Positions 40,201-59,674 of a stretch of 64,000 nucleotides of DNA are shown one piece after another. Every line of letters starts with the position of its first letter. The first letter of the stretch is position 1. The position numbers and the translations under genes are program-made. The notes under the pieces are model-generated. The model had not been told where the DNA came from. It searched no databases and saw only the letters and a program-made list of their open reading frames with translations. Source of the stretch: Amphiura filiformis (Eukaryota > Echinodermata > Ophiuroidea > Amphilepidida > Amphiuridae); contig NC_092635.1 in the NCBI RefSeq assembly GCF_039555335.1, positions 65,623,558 through 65,687,557 on the forward strand, written 5' to 3'.

Positions 40201-41950
40201 TAACTAGGCAATGTACTATTACCTATAACATTAACTAAAACACCAAAGTACGAATATTTCCAAACATCTAAATTAGCTAAAAATTTAGGACATGTTAAAA
40301 AACTATATTTTCTAGAACTTTAGAAGAGTACTTTTAATATTGGCCGGTTATTTTTTCACACAGCGACGTTAACTAGTCATATCCCCATACTTTTAACGTA
40401 GGGCTATTTGTAGAGGTCACGCGTCAATGGGAAAGAGCACTGTGTATAGGAAAACGGACAGTAACTGCAGTATGTATCATATAATGCGAGCGCAGCGAGC
40501 AGGAAATTGTGCATATTTGAACGTGTTCCTAACGTTTTCCTACGCCTTTTTAGGGCGTAATATAAAATGGTACCCAAAATATCTGTGCCAAAATTGCTTG
40601 CCCCCCCCCTTTCGACCTGCCAAAATCGCTTAATCCCCCCCTTTTGACCTGCCAAAAATGCTTGCCCCTCCCCTTTTGGCCTGCCAAAAATCTTTGCCCC
40701 TCCCCTATAATTCACCACCCTGGGTACACATAATTATTGCACCACACCTAAGCATGATACGAGCGCAATATGAATGATAAAACGTGAAGAACATAAATAA
40801 ATTACATTTTTAAATAAAAGGGCACCTCATTGAAGGATTGACGTTTGCTTATTGTACTGTGTTTTTTAAATGATAGCTTCACACAAAAGTACAATTAAAC
40901 CTGTTTTGGGTACGTTGGTGCAGTGGTACGGGCCCTGCCTCGCAATCTGAGGATTCCCGGCGGTGTCGTTTTCTGCACTTTGGCAAGGCGCCTTGCCTAT
41001 CTCTACCCAGGGAGCTGTTATGAATATTGTCCATTGAGAACGCATTGGGCATTGTATGAATGGCTGCTGACATATTCTAACGACAGCGGGATAACTGCAA
41101 ATCGTTTTTGATACCTGTGAAAGCTAAGGCGCTGTATAAATGCCAACATTTATTTATTTATTTGTATTTCATTTCATTTAATATATCAATCTGAAAGAAT
41201 AATGGAGATTATTAAAATAATCATGATAGTGAAGATATGGATTAAAGCGATGACGATTATATCAATAATTCTAATTACATGTGATGTAAAAGTTTGATCG
41301 TCTCACAATTATTTGCCGAATAATATAAGACTAATATTCATAACATCGTGTATTGATATAGAATGGCGTGTATGCAGTTGGTCGCAGCACAATCGCTAGA
41401 TGCGCGTTGCGTAATGCGCGTCTGTGGCACGCTTGTGTGAATTTACGCGAACGTGAGTTGCAACTTTATTGACAACAAGCGCAGTAACAAAAGCTGAATA
41501 ATTTTCATCTATAAGCCGGTAGCCATCGCAATTACATTATAGTGATACTAATGAATAATAATGAATAATGTTACTGTTTTGAATATATTAAAACAACATA
41601 AAAGCTCGACTTACCCCGCGTGGTACGTAGATATTCAAGTATAAACAATCCTCGCTTACTTCTAATCCGAGAACGTATATAGATTCTTGATAACAAGAAG
41701 GTCTCACATATGTTGCATTGTAAGTTCCATCCCAGGCCGTCTTTTTCACCGGGTGTTCAAATCTTACTGGTGGTTCAGCAAACGGTACTCCTTCATACAC
41801 ATCTATCTCTCTGTCGACATTGATATACTCATGTTCTGAGAACATAACAGTCTTACCCATCAACACCCCTTGTTCCACTTCAACCATTGGTTGAGCGTTT
41901 GTGTGTATCACAAAAAGCAACAACCCCAAATAAAAGGTTTGCCGGTTCAT
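27547..41950 (-). CDS. Cholinesterase-like carboxylesterase, copy 3 (10 exons, 1-bp frameshift in exon 2; possible pseudogene)
   Basis: Exons: 41950-41615, 33773-33615, 32946-32869, 32154-32036, 31379-31215, 31092-30889, 30207-30007, 29696-29497, 28465-28296 and 27674-27547. The phases match copy 2, and an uninterrupted product would be about 586 aa. The signal peptide, Cys loop, GGGF oxyanion hole, FGESAG serine, GTNADEGT glutamate and [11 protein letters not shown] histidine are all present. The tail has Trp at the same places as copy 2 except that one of the paired Trp is Arg, and it ends ADSTHL. Exon 2 is 159 bp instead of the 160 bp seen in copies 2, 4 and 5. One base is missing just after GGGF (near 33729), so the frame runs into TGA near 33685 and would truncate the protein at about residue 140. 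Everything downstream is intact, so the lesion is recent or an assembly error. Intron 1 is swollen to 7.8 kb by a LINE, a tandem array and a SINE. The closest relative in the window is copy 2. Confidence 0.87.
28790..29250. mobile_element. C-rich GGTGGTGCAATAATTATG-family element (diverged copy)
   Basis: It carries repeated 'gccaaaaaatctttgcccc' motifs, 'cctaatgttttcctacacc' and a right end 'gggtacattatcgcatcacc'. In intron 8 of copy 3. The left end is hard to define. Confidence 0.7.
29745..29890. repeat. (GAA)n tract upstream of exon 8 of copy 3
   Basis: About 140 bp of GAA/AAG repeats on the plus strand, so (CTT)n in the esterase transcript. It starts about 50 bp from the exon 8 acceptor and may act as an extended polypyrimidine tract. 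Confidence 0.93.
33799..34020. mobile_element. C-rich family element, left half only
   Basis: It starts 'aggggtggtgcaacaattat' and runs through 'gccatgcaaaaaatctctgcc' motifs to 'gaatttaaaaccttaaatt', matching 55503-55715. It begins about 24 bp from the exon 2 acceptor of copy 3. Confidence 0.85.
34713..36391 (-). pseudogene. LINE ORF segments 2-3: reverse transcriptase
   Basis: Segment 2 (36391-36059) carries [11 protein letters not shown] and [20 protein letters not shown], the start of the RT domain. A second one-base loss near 36060, again in an A run, shifts to segment 3 (36047-34713). That holds [63 protein letters not shown] and the catalytic FADD in [10 protein letters not shown], then a C-terminal region ending KKVFCEIY. 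All RT hallmarks are kept, so the element was active recently apart from two single-base shifts. Confidence 0.88.
36367..37992 (-). pseudogene. LINE ORF segment 1: PHD-like zinc finger + EEP endonuclease
   Basis: Near the N-terminus there are paired cysteines ([27 protein letters not shown]), a PHD-like finger seen in some CR1-group LINEs. An acidic spacer follows, then a complete apurinic-type endonuclease: [45 protein letters not shown] and ISDHLPIF. The frame is lost at 'KTLKIF' near 36367 by an apparent one-base deletion in an A/T run. The first codon of the open frame is not ATG; the true start is uncertain. It encodes LINE mobility functions, not a host enzyme. Confidence 0.88.
38690..39830. 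repeat. Tandem array of a ~290-390 bp unit, four copies
   Basis: 'ggaatcccgttctggtaaac' recurs near 38729, 39116, 39409 and 39720. Each copy is followed by 'aaataaacttcaaacacatt' and preceded by 'gcatagaccaattgaaac'-type sequence. In intron 1 of copy 3. Short reading frames in it (38403-39912) are repeats of one another and not convincing genes. Confidence 0.9.
40114..40475. repeat. Dispersed repeat with internal ~180-bp dimer, copy A
   Basis: 'gacatgttacaaaactatat...tattggccggttatttttcacacag' occurs twice in tandem, then 'gtcacgcgtcaat' and 'ggaaaacggacagtaactgc'. The same order is found at 60695-61065. Confidence 0.85.
40480..40750. mobile_element. C-rich family element, right half
   Basis: From 'ataatgcgagcgcagcgagc' to 'gtacacataattattgcacc', matching 55720-55975. 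In intron 1 of copy 3. Confidence 0.85.
40905..41165 (+). mobile_element. tRNA-derived SINE
   Basis: The head has an A-box-like 'tggtgcagtggtacggg' and a B-box-like 'ggattcccggcgg'. The tail is 'ctaaggcgctgtataaatgc' followed by (ATTT)n. In intron 1 of copy 3. Confidence 0.75.
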
Positions 41951-42764
41951 TTTGATATTCTTCAGCAGTTTCGAATTCTATCCAGCAGTTTGAATTCTAT
42001 AAACGTAATAAGCTAATGTACAGAAACCACAGTAGGAGATGTTATCGGTTGTGACCTATGCGGCTACCTTACACATTAAATCAGGCGGCGAGTGGCATGA
42101 TGGTCGGAGAGAGCCGGCAAAACCGCCTGGCCGTATGGCATTTTCTATACACTCGGTTAGTTTTGTGGGGTTCGTTATCGAACCCCAACGGTTTTAGCTT
42201 GTTTTATATTATTTATTAACATATGCCTATTTGTTTGTGATATTTCAAGCGTTTTAAAATTTCAAAATTATCCCATTCAATTACACGGTTGACGATGGAA
42301 ATTTACTGAATTTAGAGAATGCACTGCGCCCACCACCTGCATTAAATGACACATCATGTTAAATTAAAGGAACTTGTTTGTTTCCTTATCATTCAACATT
42401 GATTCAAGGGATTATATAACTGATTTATTTATCTTGATATGCAGTAGGAGTAACGCCTTTAGTTCTATTAACACACATGTTGACATAATATATCACAAGA
42501 TTCTTGTGATATCTTATGTCCTTGTTCAACCAATTTAGTCCCAATAAAATACAAATTCAATGATATAAATTTCAGTTAATACAAGGCCGAATAAAAAATA
42601 AAACATGTTTCTCGTCCCCAAGAGAGAGATTTCTTCGGAAAATTAAATCAGAAAAATTGATACATTGAATACGCATTGAATTATCAAGCAGTAATTCACC
42701 AGTTAAAATCTATTAAATTAAAAATAAGTGTTATATTGTGCAGCGTAGCGTTAAGCTTATCTCC

Positions 42765-43086
42765 TATAGACGAATCCCACCAGCCAAGTCATGGTTAGGA
42801 TTTGGTCGGCCATTACTGGGTCCCCGCTGCACCAAACTCGTGTTGTGACTGCCCAATTGGGTGAATTAAAGCCGCTTAAAAATCGATGTTATAATATTGA
42901 ATTGTGCTGTAAACTTTATTCATTCTTTTGTCTACGACGTAGAGACTACGTGTAGCACGGGTGATGGAATGCAGTTTAAAATTCCCGCGAAGGCCGAATC
43001 TTTTCACATTTTGCATTGTAGCCGACGGGGACGTAGTTATGACTGCCAGTGAGGTGTAGCAATGCGTGAAATGAGATTCGTCTATA
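42765..43086. mobile_element. Possible short-TIR element, ~320 bp
   Basis: TATAGACGAATC at the left and its complement GATTCGTCTATA at the right. Otherwise 41951-44685, between copies 2 and 3, shows no gene. Confidence 0.45.
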
Positions 43087-44685
43087 GAACTATGTGAGGG
43101 AAAATAATTATACAATTGTGCTGAGTTTGCTGAACTGTTTCAGAATCAGATGTGTGTATAGACAAACATTGCATACATGTTAAAAACTAGACTCTGACTA
43201 AAATTGAGAACGCAATTTTTGCGACATCTCATAATGTCTCTTCAATTTTATGAGATGACAATTATAATATATATAGTATCATGATTCAATCAATCTTAGT
43301 CAACATTGTCTTGAATAGACGGTAGGAGAATCATGATATCGTTATGAATTCGGCAAAGTGACGAATCGAGAATTTTGAGCAAATTGAGTTTTTGTATGCT
43401 TATGATTATATTTCAGGTTATCTTTTACTTCCACCAAAATGAATGGTAAATCTTACTCCCCCAACGCATAAAGTGCGATAAATGAATTCGGCAGAGAGTC
43501 GAATCGTATACTTAGCTGTACAAATCAGGTTGATCTATAGTATTGTACAGCGGGAAACCTCGAATTTTCTATATTACATGTCCTATACTGATATATTTGA
43601 TACCAACGTTTAGCTGTAGGTATCGTCTATCCAGTGATGCCAAAATAAGTACCAACATTCCCCACACGATATTGCTGTGGTTTAATAATGAAATTGGAAA
43701 ATCCCGGAAAATCATACGCAAAATATTGGCCAATATTGTTATTTCTGCTTTGAAATCCTCGAGTTTTTGTTAAATATTACAGGGATGACTATTTATATCT
43801 TATATAGCAAGTTAAGTCTACATAGCCTTAGGAAAACCAGTAATTTCTACACAGAAGCCCCAAATCAAGAATGCGTGCTATGGTTTACACGTAGTTGAAT
43901 GCGTATTCGACCTCTTTCTGCGCTGTGGTAGAGAGACATTTTGGATACAGCATAAAGCCGAATAGCTGTTAAACCCCGTTTTGAGGGATATTATTGATTA
44001 GCTTCGATTGTTTCAGAACATGCAAGTATTGTAAATAATTCGCGTACATTCACTTCTATAATATACATTTCAAATGAGTGCTCACGAATGTTCTAAATTT
44101 TTAGAAGGATCAATGGAATGGTACCAAGATTCTCAAACGCCGTTTACTCAGAACAGCAATTTTCCGTATTCGGCACTCTGCCGTGTTCATAACGATTATG
44201 TTTGTTCCAGTTTTGTAATATTAATTCGTATTTTGCGAACATAGTCTTTTTAAGTATAAACTGGTACCTTGTTTATTTTGCACGTGTATCTAAAGAAGTT
44301 TAACTAAAGAATTTGGTAATGAGGATAACTTTATGATATGACGTTGAGTTTGTTGAATTTAAACTTGATTAGAGAATTTGCAACAAATTTGTTCAACTAC
44401 TAAAATGATAACTCAACTATTTAAAAAATAACGGTAACATTTTGATAATGAATATCAGAAGACACAATGTGTCATTATATTGTCAAGATGTAGGATATAC
44501 ATTCATTGATAAATCAATTATTGATACACATATCATTTTCTGAAAGACAAAAATATATAAAATTAAAGGTAGGTATTGACCATCTCAGTCAGTTGGAATT
44601 TTGAACTTGGTGATTTAGATGTTTCTCTTCATTGTTAGAGTGATGTCCAGCACAGCTGCGCCTAGTACCTCCTTCTTCATCATAA

Positions 44686-53436
<8,751 letters not shown>

Positions 53437-53966
53437 TTTGGTATTTCAATTCAAACCAATTTCAAATCAGTTTTAAACGATAATGAAAAGTTACGTGTGC
53501 AATTCCATGGTACAAAGCCTAAAGCAACAGTTCACGCTGTAATTTTTGCGGGTACAGTAGCCATGGTAGCTACTTGTTCAGCTATGCGTAAATATGATTA
53601 AGCGTCGATAAGTTAATCAAGTTTTGCTCTTGACCTAGTAAACAAACTCGTCCGACTTTACCCAACAAAATACTGAGATAGTATATAATTATGTTACTTA
53701 ATCCTAGTACTACGAAAGGAGGGTTATACCGACACCCTAAGTTAATCTCAATAAATAAATAAATCTCAATTACAACATGGAATTTTAACATGGAATACAT
53801 TTTCTTTTAAATATTTCGTATTAAATCGATTGTGTTCGAATTTTCACTTTCTTGCTTACACTGCGCCCGTTTTGCTTCATTAAAAAGAATCACTATATAT
53901 GATATCCACAAACTCCCGAAATAAATTTTCATGTATTAATATTTAATATAATGATCTTATAATAGG
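53437..53966. promoter_or_regulatory. 5' flank of copy 2, between ATG and DIRS element
   Basis: Only about 530 bp separate the copy 2 ATG from the DIRS terminus, so the promoter and 5' UTR should be here or inside the retroelement. No definite core promoter element was assigned. Confidence 0.35.
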
Positions 53967-54270
53967 AAGATTAAACGAGAACTTACCTTAGTTCGAAGTT
54001 TGATCCTTATTTTATGAAGATATGGTGAGTGGAGGAATAAAATGAGAATAGAAACACCGCGTGCGAATCAGCCTTGAAAGTAATGAGGCTAGCTTGATAA
54101 TAATAATGTAAAAAACCAAACAGGTAACCTCACAAAAGGTGTGTTGTCTTGCTTATTGCATATTTATGAAGACTTGGGTATGGGAGGGAGGGCATTTTAT
54201 TCCTCCACTCACCATATCTTCATAAAATAAGGATCAAACTTCGAACTAAGGTAAGTTCTCGTTTAATCTT
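53967..54270. repeat. Perfect 77-bp palindrome at the DIRS 3' end
   Basis: Arms 53967-54043 and 54194-54270 are exact complements around a 150-bp spacer that holds the 28-bp complementary segment. Confidence 0.92.
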
Positions 54271-55214
54271 TCTAATTTATTTCGATATACGTGACGAAAT
54301 AAAAGGAGACTTTAAAGCAAGTCTAGCCTCATAGCACAACAACAAACTGAAAACAATGGTAAGCTTTCACCAACAACAAGTATTTAATCATACATGCAAA
54401 AGTACATCAGAGTATTGTCCTTCTTGGACAACTTGTAATATCAACCATTGCCAATTTTTTGCTTGTTTATACACAATACATGTTTACTTTTTAATAAACA
54501 TAGTAAGAGCCTTGGGCTACTTGTAGAATGTAGAGTTTCTTTGTTTTCTTTACGTGTCTTACTCCAACACAGCATTAGCAAATTCACTTTGTTTCACAAC
54601 AGGCTTATTGTAATGTTGCTGGAAAGTTTTTTTCACCAGACCATCCTGCTGCAGCTAGTATATCTGTAATAGGTACATGTCTAGAGTTTGCCGCAGAACA
54701 AGATGCTGCTCGTGTTGAATGTGACTTGAATACCTCTATATTGACACCTGCTGCTTTCATAGTACGTTTTATCCAGCCTGAAATAGTGTCCTTAGTAACT
54801 TTACCATGTGGCTTTCTAAAACTAATCAGCAATTGCTGCTCATCTCCTCTTAAACTTTTAGTAACCTTAATATAGTGCTGTAGCACTGAAAGCACACATA
54901 CACGTTTATCTGCATTATATGATTTGAACTCAATTTTCATTCCTACATTACCAGGCCTAGATTGTTTAAGCAATTTTGAGCAATAAAATGTTATGTCGTT
55001 ACTGTACTGTGAACCACCATGTCTTCTAAATTTAACATGTGAAGTGTCTCAAACGCAATTGATTGGTTGGATGTAGAGATTTCAAATAATTCAACACAAT
55101 TGTGACATCCCAAACTTCACTGTATCTTGGTAATGTAGGACGAATTTGAAATACACCCTTAATAAATCTTGGTATTAACCCTAACACTGACCCATGCTTT
55201 TTGGTATCGGAAGT

Positions 55215-55500
55215 CAGAGAAGATCCGAATTTTTCAAGAAGAAGAAGAATTATTGACTTGGCACCCCCGGGATTCGAACCTTTGACCCCTCGCATGCCAA
55301 GCGAACGATCGCGGACCGGTAGCTGCTCGGGTTATTGCTGCCCGGCCAGCAATTCCGTGAGCATATCACACTTCGGGTGATTGCGTCATCGCAGACCCTG
55401 GGATGCATGCATGTTATGAATTTTGCATCGTGGTATTTTGTGGTTTTTACTGGTGTTAGGGTTAAGGGATTAGTACCAGCTGTGTGAGCTCCTGGTATAA
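55215..55500 (-). mobile_element. tRNA-derived SINE nested in the DIRS element
   Basis: The minus strand has the B-box GGTTCGAATCC within GGGGTCAAAGG...CGGGGGTGCCAAG, and a (TTC)n tail near 55240. It interrupts the recombinase ORF together with the adjacent MITE. Confidence 0.65.
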
Positions 55501-55502
55501 TA

Positions 55503-55978
55503 AGGGTGGTGCAATAATTATGTGTACCCTGGGGTGAATTCTCAAAATGGTCTGCCAAAATCGCTTGCCCCCCCTTTGGCCGTGCCAAGAAACCTTTGCC
55601 CCCCCCTTTCGACGTGCCAAAAACCTTTGCCCCCCTTTTGACGTGCCAAAAATCTTTGCCCCCCTTACACATGCAAGATTTTGGGGAACCCGAATTTAAA
55701 ACCTTAAATTATCTTAACATATAATGCGAGCGCAGCGTGCAGGAAATTTTGCATATTTGAACGTGTTCGTAACGTTTTCCTACGCCTTTTAGGGCGTAAT
55801 ATAGAAACGGTGCCCAAAATATCTGTGCCAAAATTGCTTCCCCCCCTTTCGACCTGCCAAAATCGCTTGACCCCCCTTTCGACCTGCCAAAAATGCTTGC
55901 CCCCCTTTTGGCCTGCCAAAAATCTTTGCCCCCCCCTATAATTCACCCCCCGGTACACATAATTATTGCACCACCCCT
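55503..55978. mobile_element. Complete C-rich MITE with GGTGGTGCAATAATTATG ends
   Basis: 476 bp, starting 'gggtggtgcaataattatg' and ending 'cataattattgcaccaccc'. The interior has two blocks of ~20-bp repeats of the type 'gccaaaaatctttgccccc', separated by 'ataatgcgagcgcagcg..' and 'cgttttcctacgcc'. This is the reference copy for the fragments at 28.8, 33.8, 40.5 and 52.7 kb. Confidence 0.92.
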
Positions 55979-56177
55979 AAAAAATGTAGATAGTGCACAC
56001 CTACATGTATTCATAGCACTATAACTTAAATTGAAATTGCTGAACTGTTCAGTAAGAAAACTGAGAACAGGGCCTACATCCGATTGCATAGGATTAGTGC
56101 CCCATCTACTGCAAAAGTCAAACCATCTTGTAATATACATATGGTACTGTTTAGCTGTCGAGGGTCGCCATGATTGC

Positions 56178-57893
56178 TCAATAATTAGCAACGCCTCCTG
56201 CGGAACTCCTTGCTCTTGCAGTGATCTCCGACAATCTGCAACACAAAAGGCGTAATTTATGAGTGAGTGGGTGTTTTACCCCTGATATGGGCTGAGAGAT
56301 GACACCTTTGGGCAAGAGAATGGGCTGGGCAACCAGCATGTGCAATACTTTAGCAAACCATGGCTGAGTAGGCCATTTAGGGAGTATAATAATGCCTTCT
56401 GCTTTTTCCATTTCTATTTTCTGGAGGCAAGTATAGATAAAACAGAATGGAGGGAAAGCATAAAAGAAAAAATTTCCCCAATTGACTGTAAATGCATCAG
56501 TCGCTTCAGCATCTGGGTCAGGTTTCCATGATATGGACTTGGTTACCTGCTTGTTCAGTCTAGACGCAAATAGGTCAATATCTGGCTGACCTAGCCGACT
56601 GCACAGTTCATCAAAAACACCCTTGTCCAGCATCCATTCCGTTTGATCTTGATCATAACTCCTTTGCCAAAGCATTGCACCCAGTTGAACGAGTACCCCC
56701 CATATTATTGATGTAAGTCACCGCTGTTTGGTTGTCACATTTAACATGAACATGTTTGTTTTTCATTTGTTTACAAAATGCTCGCACCGTAAAAAATGCA
56801 GCTAGCAACTCCATGGTGTTAATGCCTGATGACTCAAACAACTGCTGTTCCTGGGCATTCCATTTACCACCAATCTCATCAATACCATTTGTACCACCCC
56901 ATCCTAAGCCACTGGCATCACTTTCAATCTGTATATCTGCATAAGGTACCTGAACCTGTGCCCTAGTTGTTTCCTGATCAATGTTGCAAATCCACCAATC
57001 CAGATCATTTTTAGCAGATTGTCCCAAAACAGTTTTTGCCTCAAAATTACCAACATTATGCTTGAGAGATACAATTTTTGTAATTTCCAAAGCTCTGTAA
57101 TGCAGTTGGGCATATTGAACTGCAGGGGATGCTGCGACTATTTTCCCAACAACTTCAGCTATTTGTCTAATACTTGGTTTTTGTTTACGCAAGAGTTCAA
57201 TACACCTGTTCTTAATATCAAGTCTATTGTCTCCTGTTAATGACACTGTCATGTCACTTGAGTTTATCACAAAGCCCAGGAATTTAATTTGTTGTGTTGG
57301 CTCAAATATTGATTTTCTTGGGTGAATAATAAACCCCAGCTTAGACAAGACATTGGCTGTGCGGTGCACTGCCTGTTCTGCTTCCTGTTTTGATGGAGCA
57401 ATAATGAGAGTATCATCTATGTACCCAACAATACAGTAACCTAGGCTCCTCAATTTGGAAAAAGGTGGTTTTAACACTTTGGTAAATAGCCTTGGAGCTG
57501 AGGAAAGTCCATTTGGTAGAGCTTTATACTGATATAAAACACCATTCCAAAGAAATTTCAGGTATTTCCTATGCTGTTTTGATATGGGTACTGAATAATA
57601 GGCATCTTTGAGGTCGATTGAAGCCATGTAGCAATCATGAGAAATTAGCTTTCTTGCAACTTCAAATGTATCCATTTTAAAGTGCTGATAGGTCAACATA
57701 GATCTAGTATCATACGTCTACCTCCGTCCTTTTTGGGACGTGAAAAAATATTTGACCAAAAATCACCCTCTTCTGGTTGAGTACGTTCAATCACATCCTT
57801 CCGTAATAAGGATTTCATTTCCTCATCAATTGCATTTGTTTCCATTTCTGACAAATTATATGGATGTGGCTTAACAGTTTGATAAGGGTGCAA
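56178..57893 (-). pseudogene. DIRS reverse transcriptase / RNase H (frameshifted)
   Basis: The entry region, LLRKDVIERTQPEEGDFWSN and FSRPKKDGGRRMILDL (57893-57693), shifts frame into HFKMDTFEVARKLI, the LKDAYYSVPI motif, GLSSAPRLFTKVLKP and the catalytic YIDD (about 57411-57424). An RNase H-like part follows: IESDASGLGWGG, NTMELLAAFFTVRAF, KCDNQTAVTYINNMGG. A further shift with apparent loss of sequence near 56660 joins TEWMLDKGVFDELCSRLG and DIDLFASRLNKQV, typical of the DIRS/Gypsy-related RNase H end. Non-functional as it stands. Confidence 0.88.
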
Positions 57894-58007
57894 TTCTTTA
57901 AAATCTAATCTATAGCCTTCTCTATAATCGAAGGATCCGATGTATATTTATACCATTCAGATACACATGACTTCAATCGACCACCTACTATATTTGCATC
58001 ACTGCAC

Positions 58008-59300
58008 TCACCTACCTCTGCAGGTTTTACTACTGGCTTGGTCTGGTTTGAGTAGAGGGTGCTTTCCTCTGTTGTACAGTTTCTGGGGAGGCAATGTCTG
58101 GCGCCACTGCGGTTGCTGATATCCCTGACGGGACAGCGGTTGCTGGCGGTAGGGTGCCTGCATCTGGGGTGATCTGTTCCCTAAAAAAGGTCCAGGGCGA
58201 TACTGTCCCCTTCTCTGATGAAAGTTGGATTGGTGCATGCCTTGCGTAGAATAGGGGTGGAACCTTGGATTCTTCCCGAAAGTCTTATATGGCTTCCCCT
58301 GTTTTGTGCACATCATGACAGCTTTTTCTCCTCTGTAATATCTTTCACATTACGTTGGAGATCATCTCCAAACTGGAAATCTGACCCAGTTTGAGTCTGG
58401 CACAAGTGGCCATAGGCCGGGTTTAACTGAGGTTTAATGTGGTCCTTCCGAGCATTGCTCAGTTCATAGTTGGCATTGCACAGCAGTGCAACCACCTCTT
58501 CCAGCTCTGATGTAAGCTTGTCATCTCCAATGGAGCGCATAAGAGCACATTCCACCAGTTAAAGAATTCTGGATTATTTGTAAGCGTATGTCAAATGCAC
58601 GTGTCTTAGGAGTCATTGATGCCCAAATGGGCGGATTTACCTTGGGCGATTTAAGCCGAGACAGGTTTGAGGGTGCGATATGTTTTGCAAGTAACTCTGC
58701 GATCTTGTTTTCTTTCAGTTTCATCTCCAACATGGTATTGATCTCTGTTGTCAATTCCCCATTAAGAGGAGGCCCCACCTCCGCAACATCGGCAAATTTC
58801 CTTCCAAAGCCCGTGGGCTTTCCTGCTGGAGTAGGTGTATCTTTAGACACGTTTTGTTTCTCAGACTCTTTCACCAAGTCACTAATAGTGCTCAGCACCT
58901 GTTCATGTAGTTCCTCTGGGGCAGCAATATCACCAGTGCTATCATCATAAGCATGAGTTTCACTCATAGCGTCACTAGTCATATCCATGACATCATGTTC
59001 ACCCTCGCCATAATTTCCATAATTTGGATAAGCATTTTCACACTATTCACCGCTCATTGAGTCGGAGTCATGGTACATATACTGCATATTACTATTGCTA
59101 GCATATTCTTTCTCTAGCTTGTCAATTCTGGCTGTAAATTCAGCCTTTTGCTCACGTGAATCTCTATGCATCTGGATCAAGAGTTTCTCAATTGAACCCA
59201 GTCTATCAGTTTCAGTATCACCAGTCTTATTAGAACTAGTATTGCCCTGGGGCTGCTGTTTGCCTGGCTTCTTTTTAGGTACAGCCGAAGGAGCTGGCAA
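58008..59300 (-). pseudogene. DIRS gag-like ORF (broken)
   Basis: From ATG at 59300: a Pro/Lys-rich start, then a coiled-coil-like IEKLLIQMHRDSREQKAEF segment, up to an in-frame TAG at 59043. The same frame resumes (MDMTSDAMSETHAYDD, 58988) and runs to TGA at 58521. A frameshift leads to LTSELEEVVALLCNANYELS (58555-58313) and then to a Gln/Arg/Pro-rich basic end (58316-58008: QQPLSRQGYQQPQW), as expected of a nucleic-acid-binding gag C-terminus. Broken at no fewer than three points. The assignment rests on position upstream of the RT and on composition. Confidence 0.7.
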
Positions 59301-59674
59301 ATCTTTTTTGCTTGTTTTGCCCTCACCACGTGTAGAGCTATGCTTGTTGGTAGCTAGCTGCCGATTGTATCGACGCTGACTTAGGCGACATACCTGTCGA
59401 ATTCTGCTCCGCCATTCTCACGTGCGATAAAAGTGGATGAAAATGAGCCTATTTCGCCGTGATAGCGTAAACTATATAAATATCGGCTCTCCGACAATGT
59501 CAAATAAAACGACAAAACTGTTTTTGTCAAAGAAATGTGATTTTGGACCGCAAAATCGTCAAATTATTCGGAGCTCACAGCTTCCGATGCGATCCCAATG
59601 CACAGCAAATGTTTCTCTGATTCGCACGCGGTGTTTCTATTCTCCTTTTATTTCGACACGTATATCGAAATAAA

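Larger units (their letters stand above)
54605..56191 (-). pseudogene. DIRS tyrosine recombinase, split by SINE and MITE
   Basis: The N-terminal core-binding part (56191-55980) reads SWRPSTAKQYHMYITRWFDF and SFLTEQFSNFNLSYSAMNTC. It is interrupted at about 55978-55215 by a MITE and a SINE. It resumes (about 55220-55030) with KGVFQIRPTLPRYSEVWDVT, and the catalytic part (54973-54605) contains FKSHSTRAAS, the His-x-x-Arg motif. The frame then slips by one base in an A run and stops before the place where the catalytic Tyr is expected; that Tyr is visible in the neighbouring frame. Tyrosine recombinases replace the integrase in DIRS elements. Confidence 0.85.
53967..59674 (-). mobile_element. 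DIRS-type retroelement, decayed, minus strand
   Basis: Gag-like region, then DIRS-type RT/RNase H, then a tyrosine recombinase, all on the minus strand. Inverted 33-bp repeats at 54276-54308 and 59642-59674 differ at one base. A 28-bp inverted copy of the 5' subterminal sequence (59617-59644) lies at 54044-54071, like the internal complementary region of DIRS elements. It sits 530 bp upstream of copy 2. Confidence 0.87.
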
